Positions 43,615 through 56,415 of a stretch of 64,000 bases of DNA are shown here, in pieces. Within the stretch, counting starts at the first letter, position 1. Every line of letters begins with the position of its first letter. Both the position numbers and the translations under genes were made by a program. This stretch comes from Misgurnus anguillicaudatus (lineage: Eukaryota > Chordata > Actinopteri > Cypriniformes > Cobitidae), in the NCBI RefSeq assembly GCF_027580225.2, contig NC_073342.2, positions 17,034,001 through 17,098,000 on the forward strand. Direction: 5' to 3'. The notes below the pieces were generated by a model. That model was not told the DNA's origin. It saw only the letters and a program-made list of their open reading frames with translations, and ran no database searches.

Positions 43615-43970
43615 GACCCGTCCGCTGTCCTATCCAGTTACACTGCACAATGTTGCTGCGATAAACATTCTTGTGATTAAATTGGACTATATGACGTTAG
43701 CAACATAACGGTCGTAGGTTCGATGCTAAGGGGCACGTGCTGAAGAATAAGTGAATAAGAATGTATAGACTGAATGCACTGCAAGTCGTTTAGGATAAAC
43801 GCGTTTGTTGACCTGTCTCCTGTCCTATCCAGTTACACTGTAAAATGTATTGATAAACATTCTTGTGATTAAATTGTACTATGATGTTAGCAACGTAACG
43901 GTCGTAGGTTCGATTCTAAGGGGGCACGTGCTGAATAAAAACGTAACTTAGAGTAGACTGAATGCAAAAT
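43615..43970 (+). repeat. Tandemly duplicated tRNA-derived SINE-like unit
   Basis: Two copies about 196 bp apart share TCCTATCCAGTTACACTG, AAACATTCTTGTGATTAAAT, B-box-like GGTCGTAGGTTCGAT and GGGGCACGTGCTGAA. The A box is weak. A tRNA-derived SINE duplicated in tandem with its flank is the simplest reading. Confidence 0.6.
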
Positions 43971-44780
43971 GTAAATATGTGAATGATCATAAATATTATA
44001 ATCATTTGGATTATCGTGGTATTGCGCAGTATATTGCACTTAAAAACGGCCACATTTATATTTTTAGACCACAGTCATTCAGTCAGTCAGTCAGTCAGTC
44101 ATTTATTCATTGTAGTGTAGCATCATCTTTTCGCCTGGAACGTAAACATATCCATCAAACCCCGTCACAACTTAACAGCAGGAGGTGCCAGAGAGCTATC
44201 AAACTAACTTTAAAGGACTGGTGCGCCCAAAACAAACAAACTAAAAGATGTTCCTATTCTCAGGTGAGTACCAATTCATATGCCCCCTGTCTCCCATGGA
44301 AAACCTGGTTTCTTTGAAAAGTATACTGGCCACTCTTTATATTTAAAATGAAAATGTCAAACAATCCATTACGGAGCTTTAAAAATGTACAACGTGACCA
44401 CCAACATGACCAGTTTCAAAACAATATATCTGAAATGCAAAACACAAAAATACAATATGGTAAAATCATAAAAGAGAGTAAAATACTTTTTTCTGTATTA
44501 TTTTTTATTTGTGGTCACTGTCAAATTTAAACACACATTTAAAAAAATGATGTGAATAAAAACACTAAAATTGACAGTCGACATGACTATGCATACACAT
44601 TGTGCTGACATCAAATCATACAAAGTAATTTTGAACACACATCTTTTAAAGCCGTGCTTTTAATACACATATTACAAATGTGTAATTATTTATTAGATAC
44701 AAATCTTTACAATAAATAAATGATACCATTACACACATCAATTTCATTTTATAAAGGAATGAATTAGACATTGAGTATTT
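43971..44780. other. Intergenic, no recognised feature
   Basis: Short (CAGT)n run at about 44080-44100. Otherwise unique AT-rich sequence. Confidence 0.4.
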
Positions 44781-44789
44781 AATTAACTT

Positions 44790-45035
44790 TAATTTTAATT
44801 AAACCAAGTGACAGCTGCTCTGAGGGCTCATGATATAATTTGGGTAATTGTCACTCTGATTAAGGGTTTAATTCGTGGATTACAACCTGAGGACAGAGAG
44901 AAGGTGTCATGTTTACTTGGGGATTTTCTGAAAATCTATCATCTGTGATCTTGAATGTAATTCCTCGTTTCAGATCTGAATTGAATTATCAGAATTAGTC
45001 TAACTGTGGTCAGGTTGCCTGGAGAAATCCAACAG
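44790..45035. promoter_or_regulatory. Candidate conserved non-coding element A
   Basis: Unique sequence with clustered homeodomain-type cores (TTAATTAAAC, TTAATT) and an E-box (GACAGCTGCT) followed by GATTAAGG. This is inference from motif clustering and absence of repeats; conservation was not measured. Confidence 0.25.
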
Positions 45036-45120
45036 TAATGAATTGTTTGTCATTAAATACTAAATTATTTATTTTAATTAGAGTATCACACACATACACA
45101 CACACACGCACGCATGCACA

Positions 45121-45267
<147 letters not shown>

Positions 45268-45594
45268 GCGCATTACAACTGCATGGTAGACTTTGTGAGT
45301 GAAAAAGACTGATTTGTATGCAGAAGAGTCTACGTAGTCTCTGTCCTGCTCACTCATGTATATAAGACAGGACAGGTCAGATGTAGTTCCTGATGGACTG
45401 CCCATCCAACACTATTCACCTCAACTGGTGCTAACAGAATGTAGAAATAGCGAGAAATGTAATATATGTATAAAGACAAAGCATTTTTTTAGTTGTTACA
45501 GTTTACTCTTTGTTGCATGTTGATGTGATTTATTCATGTATTTCATCGGTCATAGATAAGAAAAAGGAGCCCAGAAAAATGTTGATTATATTTA

Positions 45595-45725
45595 CATATT
45601 TGGCCAATGCTTTTATCCAAACAACTCACAGTGGATTCAAGTTATAATTTTTTTATTGCGTGTAGGAATTGAACCTCTTATCTTAGCCTTACTAACACAA
45701 TGCTCTACCAATTGAGGTACAGGAA
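45595..45725 (-). repeat. Degraded tRNA-derived SINE, inverted
   Basis: TGGCCAATGCTTTTATCCAA and AACTCACAGTGGATTCAAGT are the SINE tail; GGAATTGAACC and AATGCTCTACCAATTGAG are the inverted B and A boxes. Confidence 0.7.
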
Positions 45726-45824
45726 CATATAACTCAGTGGATATCAACTGTTTTGACTTCAAGGCCCTCGTATTGTCCACAAAAATATTTCAAGGTCCCA
45801 ATTAAAATTTCTACCCAATGAAAT

Positions 45825-46015
45825 GTGACCTTGTCTGTAAAGACCTAGCTAAAGTCATTTATGATTTACGTTTTTTTTTTTTTTTTTACATAAAATCGTC
45901 CAACATAATGTAAAGAACATTCTGTAATAATATAACCTTGATATCTTTCATATTGACTGAGTAAACGTAATGATTGAAATTAAAGTGAAATTGATAATTG
46001 AAATCAAACTTTGAT
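45825..46015 (+). repeat. Dispersed ~200-bp repeat, copy 4
   Basis: Matches the family (TACATAAAATCGTCC, TGTAAAGAACATTCTGTAAT, CTTGATATCTTTCATATTGA, TGAAATCAAACTTTGATATG). Confidence 0.7.
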
Positions 46016-46199
46016 ATGAGTAGAAAGATGCATATTTATTATAAAAACAAACAAACACCATGTTTTGATTTTTAATTGTTTTAGAACATCAATACTTGTT
46101 TTATTTTAGTTTTAACAATTTTAATTAATCTTGTGGACGTTTGTTGAGATTCTTTAAATGTAATCTAACAAAGTGAAAATAATAATAATAAAAAAAACG

Positions 46200-46860
46200 T
46201 ATTCTTTAAATGTATCTGATTTACAGAAGTTTACAAAGTTATAATGCCTCTCATCAGTGCAGATGATTTATGAAACTGCAGACTGCAGAGATTTAGGAAA
46301 CGTACACAAAGCCCCAGAGCAGAAGCACAAAAGCGATGAATAGTTTGTCACGGACTGCAGCACATGCCTGTATATGACCGCCACATAACTGTATTCTTCA
46401 TCCACAATAGCCTCCTGCGCACTGTTTCATTTCATCCAAATTCATGAGGCCATTTTGAGCGACGGTCGTGTAGGGAGACGGCAATAAAATCTGTCCCGTT
46501 ATCGTTGTTTTTATGACACAGGAGGAGAGTTTGTCACTGATGTGAAATTGAATACCATAATTTCTCAAACGAAGCTCCTGTCACTGTGTCGCGGGCACGT
46601 AATAACCTGAACAGTTGTCATCGCCACACGGAAATTTATAACGTAAAGAGATGCATATCATTGCGGTAATCTCTGCTGCTATGCAAGCTCTCGAAACACA
46701 TATTAGAAGTGAGCTATTAAAATTCATGAAGGTTCTCAGTGTTCCTAAAAGCATGCGGTCTGGGGAGGTATTTACATGCCTGACACATACAAAGCTGGTC
46801 TTTCATGAGTAAGATAGACAGATAGGATTGGAATACGAGGAAGTATTAAAAGGATGCAGG
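46200..46860. promoter_or_regulatory. Candidate conserved non-coding element B
   Basis: Repeat-free stretch of balanced composition between arrays, with CCACAATAGCCTCCTGCGCA, GTAATCTCTGCTGCTATGCA and TATTAAAATTCATGAAGG. No ORF, no repeat ends. Possible regulatory element of mpped2 or nav2; inference only. Confidence 0.25.
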
Positions 46861-47289
46861 GATGTTTCTATATTACAGTACTATGATTTTAGGTATGCCG
46901 TTTGTAAATGTATTTCCCCCAAAAGCCTCTGTATGATCTGTGGTTTGTCAATTTGGCTTTAGCATCGGAACCACACTATCTGTCTGTTTAAGCATTTTTC
47001 CATTGACAGCTATGTTAATTCTGTCATGGAGCAATGAGCAGGTGTAGAACTGAACCACACTGACAGAGCAACATTGTTTGAAACAATAGCGTGAGTTTGA
47101 GGCGGGGTTATCTGTTTGACCTGACCATTCAAAGACAGAGGAAGGTTGGTAGCCTGCTGAATTGAAAACTAATTGTTTTTTGCATCTTACAGCATTGGTT
47201 TAGCCATGTTGTTAGGTTAACCAATAGTAACTTCTGTACAGATATGTGTACCTGTATGTAAGATTTGAGTTATTTCAAAAAACAACAGG

Positions 47290-49740
47290 GGGTTGGCATC
47301 AAGCTGTTACCCCAGCCTGACGTCCAGATGTAAGGTCGGGTTGATGTCAAAAACCAACATAGGACTGACGTCAAGCTCTAACATCGGATTGACAATAAAA
47401 AACCAACTTCGGCATGAAGTCAAGCTGTTATGTTGGATAGACGTCAAAAAACAAACGTCGGATTGACGTCAAGCTGTAACGTCGAGTTGACGTCAAAACT
47501 CAGTGTCGACCTAACGTCAAGATGTAATGTCAGATTGATGTCAAAATCCAACATCGGACTAATGTCAAGCTGTAACGTTGGATTGACATTAAAAAACCAA
47601 CATCGGCATGACATCAACCTGTTATGTCAGACAGACGTCAAAAAACCAAAGTCGGACAGACGTCAAGCTGTAACGTCGGGTTGACGTCAAAACAATGTCG
47701 GTCTAACGTCAAGATGTAATGTCAGGTTAATGTGAAAAACCAACGTCGCCTGTCGTCAGGTATGTCAGATTGATGTCAAAATCTGTCAAATGTTGATGTC
47801 AAATATCGGACCTGACGTCCAAATGTTAGGTCCAGGTTGATGTCAAAAACCAACCTTGGTTTGACCTTAAGCTGTAATGTCAGGTTGATATCAAAAATCA
47901 ACAAAGGACTGACGTCAAGCTCTAACATCAGATTGACATTAAAAAACCAACATCGGCATGACGTCAAGCTGTTATGTTGGATAGACGTCAAAAAACAAAC
48001 TTTGGATTGACGTCAAGCTGTAACGCGAGTTGACGTCAAAACCCAATGTCGACCTAACGTCAAGATGTAATGTCAGATTGATGTCAAAATCCAACATTGG
48101 ACTAATGTCAAGCTGTAACGTCGGATTGACATTAAAAAACCAACATCGGCATGACATCAACCTGTTATGTCAGACAGACGTCAAAAAACCAACGTCGGAC
48201 AGACGTCAAGCTGTAACGTCGGGTTGACGTCAAAACAATGTCGGTCTAACGTCAAGATGTAATGTCGGGTTGATGTCAAAAACCAACGTCGCCTGTCGTC
48301 AGGTATGTCAGATTGATGTCAAAATCTGTCAAATGATGATGTCAAATATCGGACCTGACGTCCAGATGTTAGGTCTGGGTTGATGTCAAAAACCAACCTT
48401 GGTTTGACCTTAAGCTGTAATGTCAGGTTGATATCAAAAATCAACATAGGTCTGACATCAAGCTGTAATGTTGGATTGACATCAAAAAAACAATCTTGGT
48501 TTGACGTCAAGCAGTAACGTTGGGTTGATAGCAAAATCCAACGTTGCCTGTTGTCAGGCTGTCATGTCGGACTGACGTAAAAAAAAACAACAACGTTGGA
48601 TTGACGTCAGGCTGTGACGTTGGACTGACATAAAAAACCAACGTCGGATTGACGTCAACCTGTAACATCGGACTGACATAAAAAAACAACAACAGGGGGT
48701 TGACGTCAAGCTGTAACCTCAGCCTGACGTCAAGATGTTAGGTCCGGGATGATGTCAAAAACCAACCTTGGTGTGACCTTAAGCTGTAGTGTCAGGTTGA
48801 TATCAAAAATCAACATAGGACTGACGTCAAGCTGTAATGTCGGACTGACGTCAAAAAACCAACCTTGGTTTCACGTCAAGCAGTAACTTTGGGTTGATAG
48901 CAAAATCCAACGTTGTATGTCGTAAGGCTGTTATGTCGGACTGACGTAAAAACACAACCACGTTGGATTGATGTCAAGCTGTAACCTCGGATTGATGTTA
49001 AAAATCTGCATCAGACTAACGTCAGGCTGCAATGTTGGACTGACTACGTCGGATTGATGTCGAGCTGTAAAGTGGGGTTGACGTCAAAACCCAATGTCAG
49101 CCTAACATCAAGATGTAATGTCGGGCTGATGTCAAAAACCAACGTCACCTGTCGTCAGGCTGCTGTGTTGAACTGACGTCAAAAAGCCAACGTCGGATTG
49201 ACGTCAAGCTGTAACGTTAGGTTGACGTTAAAACCTAACATCGGCCTGACGTTAAGCTGTAACGTCTGATTGACAAAAAAAATCAACGTCAGACTAACAT
49301 CAGCCTGTTATGTCGGACTGACGTAAAAAACAACAACGTCGAATTGACGTCAAGCAGTAACGTTGGGTTGACATCAAAACCTAATGTTGGCATGATGTCA
49401 AGCTGTAAAGTCGGTTTGTCGTCAAAAATCAATGTCAGACTAACGTCAGGCTGTTACGTCAAACTAACATCAAAAAACCAACGTTGGATTGACGTCAAGC
49501 TGTAAAGTTGGGTTGACATCAAAACCCCATTTTAGTTAAATGTTGACATGTTGACATCAAAACCCCATTTTAGTTAAATGTTGACATGTAACGTTAAATT
49601 AACGTCGGCTGAACGTCAAGCTGTAATGTCGTGTTGACATCAAAACCCAATGTTGGCCTGACGTCAAGGTGCTATGTCGGGTTGACATCAAAAACCAACG
49701 TCGGCCTGACGTTAAGCTGTAATGTTGGGTTAATGTCACA
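47290..49740. repeat. Degenerate minisatellite dense in TGACGTCA palindromes
   Basis: About 2.45 kb of a diverged unit of roughly 45-50 bp built from GTCAAGCTGTAACGTCGG, ATTGACGTCAAAAACCAAC and variants. The palindrome TTGACGTCAA or close variants appear dozens of times. A longer block is duplicated: 47490 and onward recurs at 48033 (543 bp), and GTCGCCTGTCGTCAGGTATG at 47746 recurs at 48287 (about 541 bp). Open frames on both strands (Asp/Val/Thr/Ser-rich) are artefacts. Confidence 0.93.
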
Positions 49741-52700
49741 AGTACATCCCTGTATGCCAGTAAGCCTACTTATACAATGCACTAAAATGATGTAATCTCT
49801 TTGTAGTGGGAAAGTATTTAAATTTGAGTGCATAGCAAAAAAGTATGCAAGTACACTTTTGTGAATCACTTGGGATACAAACATCTACTAAACGCTTAAA
49901 TGTAAAGGACTGAGCGGGGGTTAAATCTAAAATGGACCTTTATATACAGTGTAGTTACACAGGGTTGAGCGATTTGTGCTTTCAGTCAATCTCTCTCACT
50001 ATCAGAATATAGTCTTCCCTGAATTGTGAAAAGTTTTATGTGTTTGGTTCATCATACTGGGACACTCAGTCAGTAGAGGAAATCAACCATACTTTAAATG
50101 TACTTATGTTAACACGTTACAACTGGAGACACTGTAGTTCTAGTTTCGCATACTATTTAGTATGGACTGTAATGGACACCATCTGTCCAGGGTGTTCTGC
50201 TTGTGGCTGTATGGATGCATTGATTTGGGATAGACACTGTAGTATGGTATAGGGATAGTACAGCAAGTATCTCAAAACCTATAACCTTCTGCCTTTGATA
50301 AACCCACTTTGGCAACATCAGTGATTGACAACAGTAGAATTAATTGAATAAGAGATTGAGAGAGACAGAGGTCCTGAGATGACAGGAAGGGAGGGAACAA
50401 GGTTGAGGTCTAAATAAGCTTTTTACAGAGACACATGACATGCTATCTCTAACTCACCCCCTTGCCCGCCTCTCTCTCTTTAGCCCATAGAAGCAAGTCA
50501 GTGTATCACAGCATCAGGGACAAGGTGATTGCAAGGCCACAGAGACACAAATCAATACTTCATTTGGTGGGCAAGATTCACTTTCCGTTGCAATATCAAA
50601 CCCATCAGATGCTGTGGGAAAAAGGGGGGAAAGATCAGAATCTGTGAAAAACTTCACTTAAGACCTTTAATTTTCCCAAGACATGATAAATGTGAGAGTG
50701 CGCCTGGGCCTATTATAAGTCAAGGCACAATTGCGAGGTCATGCCCCGAACATGTTAAAACTGTTTTAACATCTCAATGAACAATACCTCTTTGAAAACG
50801 AACATCGGCTGCAGTCCACATAAAAGTTACTCTGCTAATTGCTTAAATGGATCGAAGAAGGTCTTTAATGAGTGTCCTTCATATTGTGAGATGTTTACCA
50901 GTCCATCATGTTTTTCTGTTTCAATCTTCAGTAGGTGTTTTGTGTAGCCTACACTGTCAGGTGTACATAACCTTTAAATGCAGTTTAAAACTATTACCAT
51001 TTACTCGTTTCTACAATCACATGTTAACATCATCAATACTATGTTAGTTTATTTATTTATTTATTTAAAAAAAAACATGCCGTTGAATGCAAAACTCACC
51101 AGTGGTGGATGGTTGCTGTGTGGCTTCTATGCGGTTGCTAAGGTTCACATTCACTTAGTCTGATGAAGAGCCTGCGCGATGGAAATGCTACGCATATGTT
51201 ATGTATATGAAATATAGCTCCAAGACATAGCATTAGTGATCATTCCCTTGGCAGACATCAGTATGAAAATTCAGAAATAGGTAACATATGGTTTTGCAAA
51301 CCCGCTGGGACAATTTATGAAACTTCTATTGACTTTTTGAGTGATCTGTGTATGTATTTGATTAACCTTTCCCAAGGTTACTTTAGTTTGATCACCGTCG
51401 TTCTTAAAATCCTTCAGTATTCATTCACCGTCCTCTTGATAATACAGTACGCATCGTGTTGCTTTGGCTTACATGCTGAATACGCATACTTATTATTGAC
51501 TACATGTCATTTGCAATGACTGACAGCTGCGCCAGAGAACCGTTCCCGATTACTTTATTCCAGAATGTCCTGTAATTATTGGAAAGGTCAAAGGGCATCA
51601 GTCCTTCCTTCTCCAAGGGACTTCAACTACAAGCCGGAGTTCCAGAGGAACAGGAAATGACAGTGTCACGTAACCTTTGACATATTGACAAATATTCGTG
51701 TTCATCAAAGACGCATAAACTGAGCTGTGAGGTCCACAATCAATATAAAACTCCAAAGGAGTCACAGACAGGAATAGATTCACATTTAATACGATGCATT
51801 AGTTGGGGGACAAATAAAAAGCAGATGTTTTTCAAGTTAAAATTTACCATAGAGTTGGAAATCGAAAATCAATACCAAATCTGGAATTGGATTCTTAAGT
51901 TTTAAATAATTTACAAATTATTATGTTTTGGTATCTAAATATTGACGTAAGGGGGTCGCACCACGTCGAGTCGCGTCTAGGACAACTCGGAGGTATCGTG
52001 CACATTAAATAGCGCAAGCTTCGTCAGATAGCGTCTATTTCAAAATGCAAAATATACTTTAGCAGCCGATGTTAATCGTTAATGATTTGGGACAAATATG
52101 ATGTTAACTCATTCACCACCAGCCTTTTTGAGAAAAGTTGCCCACGGGCATTTTTGTGATTTTAACAAAAGTTTCACAAAATTTCTTGCAGGAAAAATTA
52201 TCTTATATAAATATATAAACATACAAATTATATCAAATTAAAGAACACACCCTCTGCTTTCAAACAAACAATAAACAAGTAAACAAACAAACAAAATGGG
52301 GAAAAAACGTTTCATTATATATTTACTTTTCCCACTTAATTTAACCACTGAAATATGGATATTTCTCTTCAAAAATACAACATTTTGAGCAAAAAGCTTA
52401 AAAAATTGCATTTTTGTAAAGGAATTTATGTTAGAGATCAGACTCAGAATGACTATCAAACATAAAGGCAGTTAAAATAAATCATTAAATCTTTTTAACC
52501 TCAGTTTTTGATAAATTCGGTTTGGCGCCATCCAGTGGATAAAAGCGGTATTACACTTTCACTTTGAAATTCGTCCAGAAAGGCATATTTATTAGTTAAA
52601 TATTAACTCATAATTTATTTAATGAATTAGTTAATTAATGTTAAACTATGTGAGTGGTGCTCTGTGGTGCGACAGGGATTTGAGCAACTTCCTGAGTCAA

Positions 52701-52933
52701 AGCTGGGCGGCGCAGACAGACGCCACCTGGCGGCGCCATGTGCGTATACTCATAGAAAACGATGTGTTCGATTTTTTTAGAAAAGCGATGAGCTGCGCTG
52801 AGCTGCGCGTCGAGTGTGCGATCCTCTATAGACACACAATGAAACCGAAGCTGGGAATCGAGAAGAATCGTAACCGATAAGAAGAAACGGAATCACAATT
52901 GACAAAATTCAAACAATACCCAAACCATAATGG
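49741..52933. other. Repeat-poor intergenic sequence, candidate regulatory stretches
   Basis: A SINE-tail remnant lies at 49860-49903. 50440-50780 and 51330-51640 are unique, of balanced composition, and include TTTGATCACCG, TGACAGCTGCGCC, CTGTAATTATTGG and GGTCAAAGGGCA. No gene seen. Conservation could not be measured. Confidence 0.3.
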
Positions 52934-53454
52934 TGCGTTCACACCAGACGCAGAAGAGGCGGCAAGCGGGAGTGATGTACATGTTAAGTCAATGAAAGAC
53001 GCAAATAGGCATCCTGCGGCGCGTAAAGCGCGAATGACGTGGCGCGGATTGAGCAGAACGCGTTCCGCATGAATTGAGTTGAAAAATCTGAACTTTGGCG
53101 GATTTTCACACCAAAGGAGCTTGCTCTAGTAGTGACGTGATTACAGGAAGTGAGCGGGGCCAGAAAAACAAAACAACATTGGATGACAATCATTATCGCT
53201 ACATGAGACATCTTCGAAATTTTACAGGAATTAAAAGGATCTTGTTTGGAAGAAAGTGAGTGAGGTCGTCGAACAATCTGGTAAGTTTACTCAGTTTGAG
53301 CTATATAAGCCCCTTCCCTGACGCGAATTTACGCCTGAATGTTTCGCATGACTAGACTTTTACGCGCAAATAAAGTGAGTAAACTCAAAATGTTTAAGCG
53401 TCCAACTACGAATCGCACGCTTTTGCCGCCTCTTCCGCATCTAGTGTGAACGCA
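52934..53454. mobile_element. 521-bp MITE with TGCGTTCACACCAGACGC ends
   Basis: Ends TGCGTTCACACCAGACGCAG / CATCTAGTGTGAACGCA with subterminal AAGAGGCGGCAAGCG / GCCGCCTCTTCCGC. Interior AGGAGCTTGCTCTAGTAGTG is shared with 30860 and 13504. Non-coding. Probably the family that gave rise to the arrays at 13.1 and 31.07 kb. Confidence 0.85.
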
Positions 53455-53499
53455 GTTACAATGAATGTGTCACTCCAATGTTACACCAAGACAACCCTG

Positions 53500-54002
53500 T
53501 ATCACGAAATTACATACCTATAGTCACTTAATTTCGTGAGTGTTTTCCGTGACACTGACACGTTTTCCGCCTTTTGCGTGAACAAGTCACGTATTTCTGT
53601 GAACGTGTCACTGTCATGTATTTGTTACTCAACTGTTTTGTCCTATTTTCAAACCATTGACGCTTTGGTTTAGGGTTAGATTTGGTGTTTGCGTTAGGAT
53701 ATCACTTTAAGTATTGGTTTATACCTTTTTTTATGATTTATTTTGTATAATTTTTTATTTTTAAACCATTGTCGTCTGGCATTAGCGTCAGAGTTTGTTC
53801 AGGTAAGGATGTCATTTTATGTAAATCTAACCCTAAACCGAAGCGACAATGGTAAGAAAATAGGACAAAACAGTTGAGTAACAAATACGTGACAGTGACA
53901 CGTTCACAGAAATACGTGACATGTTCACGCAAAAAGGCGGAAAAACGTGTCAGGGTCATGGAAAACACTTTTATGTGACTATAGGTACGTAATTTCGTGA
54001 TA
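53500..54002. mobile_element. 503-bp near-palindromic foldback element
   Basis: TATCACGAAATTACATACCT (53500) mirrors AGGTACGTAATTTCGTGATA (54002). The arms continue through GTCACTGTCATGTATTTG / CAAATACGTGACAGTGAC and AAACCATTG / CAATGG with a short centre around 53700-53815. ACGTGTCA-type motifs recur. No ORF of note. Confidence 0.88.
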
Positions 54003-56415
54003 ATAGGTTGCATAAGAAAGAAAAATCACAGACTTTAATATCTCAATTTTTACTCTTAGACATCAATGAGATTAAATGGAGAACTTAAGGCTTCAGTCTC
54101 TCAGATATTTTTCCTGAGAAAAAGACACAGAAATCTCACAAATGTCTCCATTAGAGTTTCAGAAGAGATCTGAATCAAACGTTTGCAATCAAAAGTCAAT
54201 ATTACTGAAGATTTCACAATGAACTCAAACATTTCAAATCAAATTGACCCCAATCCAGATTATTTTGAGACAAAACTATGGTACTGATATATGTTAAGAT
54301 ATTTCAGTGCAAGATGTTTAATAAATGAAGACAACTCAAGCATGCATTTTAGTCTGGGACTAGTATAAGCCCTGTCTTGGAAACCGCCCCTTAATGTCTC
54401 ATTTGTTTCTATTTCTTCTTTGCATTTTTGAGCAACTTCTGAAATAAATACAACTCCATCAAATCTCCTAAAATGATGGAGCAACATATGAGCAATACAT
54501 TTCCAAAAAAAGAGGAAATAATCAAGCCATGGCAAATAATTGCAAAATAATTATTTTTTTACCCCAAAGGACATTTTCAGACTTTCACATTGCATGGCAG
54601 AGAGGTGCAAGCCCACGTCCCCCTTTACTAATTATCCCGGCCTCCACAGAGTCAATTCTTTTCATAGGGGTGGGCTCCTCGCAAGCTGCTCCAATTGTCA
54701 AGACTCCACGGGGGACAGCAAATGCCCAGTGACCACTGCTGAAGACCCAAACCCAAACTGCATTATGGGGAATTAGTGTGTATTGATTCATCCTCTCTAG
54801 ATTATAGATTTGTTCCCTTAATTATTACTTTGGAGGTCAGCAACCGGTCAACTTTTAAAAAGAGATTAGTTTAACTTAACTTTGTGTATCTTTTAGACAA
54901 ATCTTTAACAGCTATGAGTGTTATGGGCCATGCAATTTTAAAGATGTTACAGCAACCATGAGCTGCTACTTATAAATCAATAGGAAACAATATGAAATAC
55001 TTTTTTTATAGATTAAAGCAATTTAAGACTTTCAAAGAGACACGGCTTTATTCATTAACAGCTGGTTTTTAATGGTCTTCCTGTACTGGAAGAGCATCTA
55101 AGATCATACGTTCGAATCATAGACAACAAACACATTAAAAAATGTATAGCTTGACTGCACTGTATGTCACTTTGGATAAAAGTGACTGCCAATGCATTAT
55201 TATAAATGGTTAAAAAGGAGGGTATTTATATGCCAGGAGGCTTAAATGGGGGGTGAATATAGTGAAGACTTTGGTGATGTCATCAAATGAAGAAAGATGT
55301 TTTAGAAGTGAAAACACAATACCTTTTTTTAATTTGAGTAACATCTTTTACTGGCTATGTAAGTCACTTCTGCTTCTGCTTTTTTAAAAGCGAATTTAGA
55401 GATTTTTCTACATTAAGAATTTATTTACATGAAACACAGAAGCTGTCCAAAAACCATCACATGTTTTGTGTGCTGTATATGGCACATCTCCTAAGGGGAA
55501 AAACTGTCCTTACATAAAAAGCTTTGACTTCCATCCATCCTTTACAAAAACATTCACCACATATTTCATTCAGCAAAAAACCTCAAGGATAAATTTGTTT
55601 AAAAAAAAGACAACTGATTCTACAACCGTCCAAAATACCCACCCACCAATGCATTCACTAACCCCGCATACACCAATACTAACACAGCTCTGCGCAGTAA
55701 ACAGCGTGTGCAGACAGAAGAGCCGTGCGGGTGATGCGAGTCTCTGTCAGTATATAACTGGATGACAGAAGGCACGGAAGCCAGAACAGCTTGGTTGCCA
55801 TGGAAGTAAAATTCTCTTTCAGCTTGCATTTGCCTGCCTCCTTCATCCTCTGTTCTTCAAAGAACGCCTGTTCTTTCTCTCTTTCTCTGTCACACGGACA
55901 AACCGCAGTCAATAATGACAACCATGCCAATGCACGGACAATATTAAGGGTTCAGTGTTTGTATGCATCTGTAAAGAAGTAAAAATCTAGGTTTCGATAG
56001 TATAAATGCGTTAATGCATTATTTTTCTTGCTAATTTAGTTTTATTAGTTTAGTTCGGCAGATGATTTTATTCAAGGCCACTTACGGTGCATTCAAGCTA
56101 TACATATTTTTTATCCGTATGTGCTTTGGACCCAACCTATGACCTTTGCGCTTATCATAAATAGATCTGTAATTATGAGGTGAAAAACCTGATGCACATT
56201 TATCAGTGTTAACAACTGTTCTGAATGCAAATAATTAAATGCAGCTAAATATACAATCATGTATAGCAATATACACTTCCATTTATGCACTGAGCAGAAG
56301 CTTTCATCCAAAGTGATGTCTATTCACATCTTTGCATTGACTTTGTATGTAATCTACTCACGCAAATTGTTGAATCCGCATTCTGTGTGTACGCCCCATT
56401 AGAGAAAATATATTT
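54003..56415. other. Repeat-poor intergenic sequence
   Basis: A SINE remnant lies at about 55080-55210 (ACGTTCGAATC, CACTTTGGATAAAAGTGACT) and another at about 56058-56150. 54530-54850 is unique and of balanced composition, a possible regulatory stretch. A MITE right-end remnant lies at 56327-56400 (GCATTGACTTTGTATGTAAT). No gene recognised. Confidence 0.4.

Noticed and set aside
47430..48692. Several 61-84-codon frames rich in Asp, Val, Thr and Ser
   Set aside because: They arise from the TGACGTCA minisatellite on both strands; no independent support.
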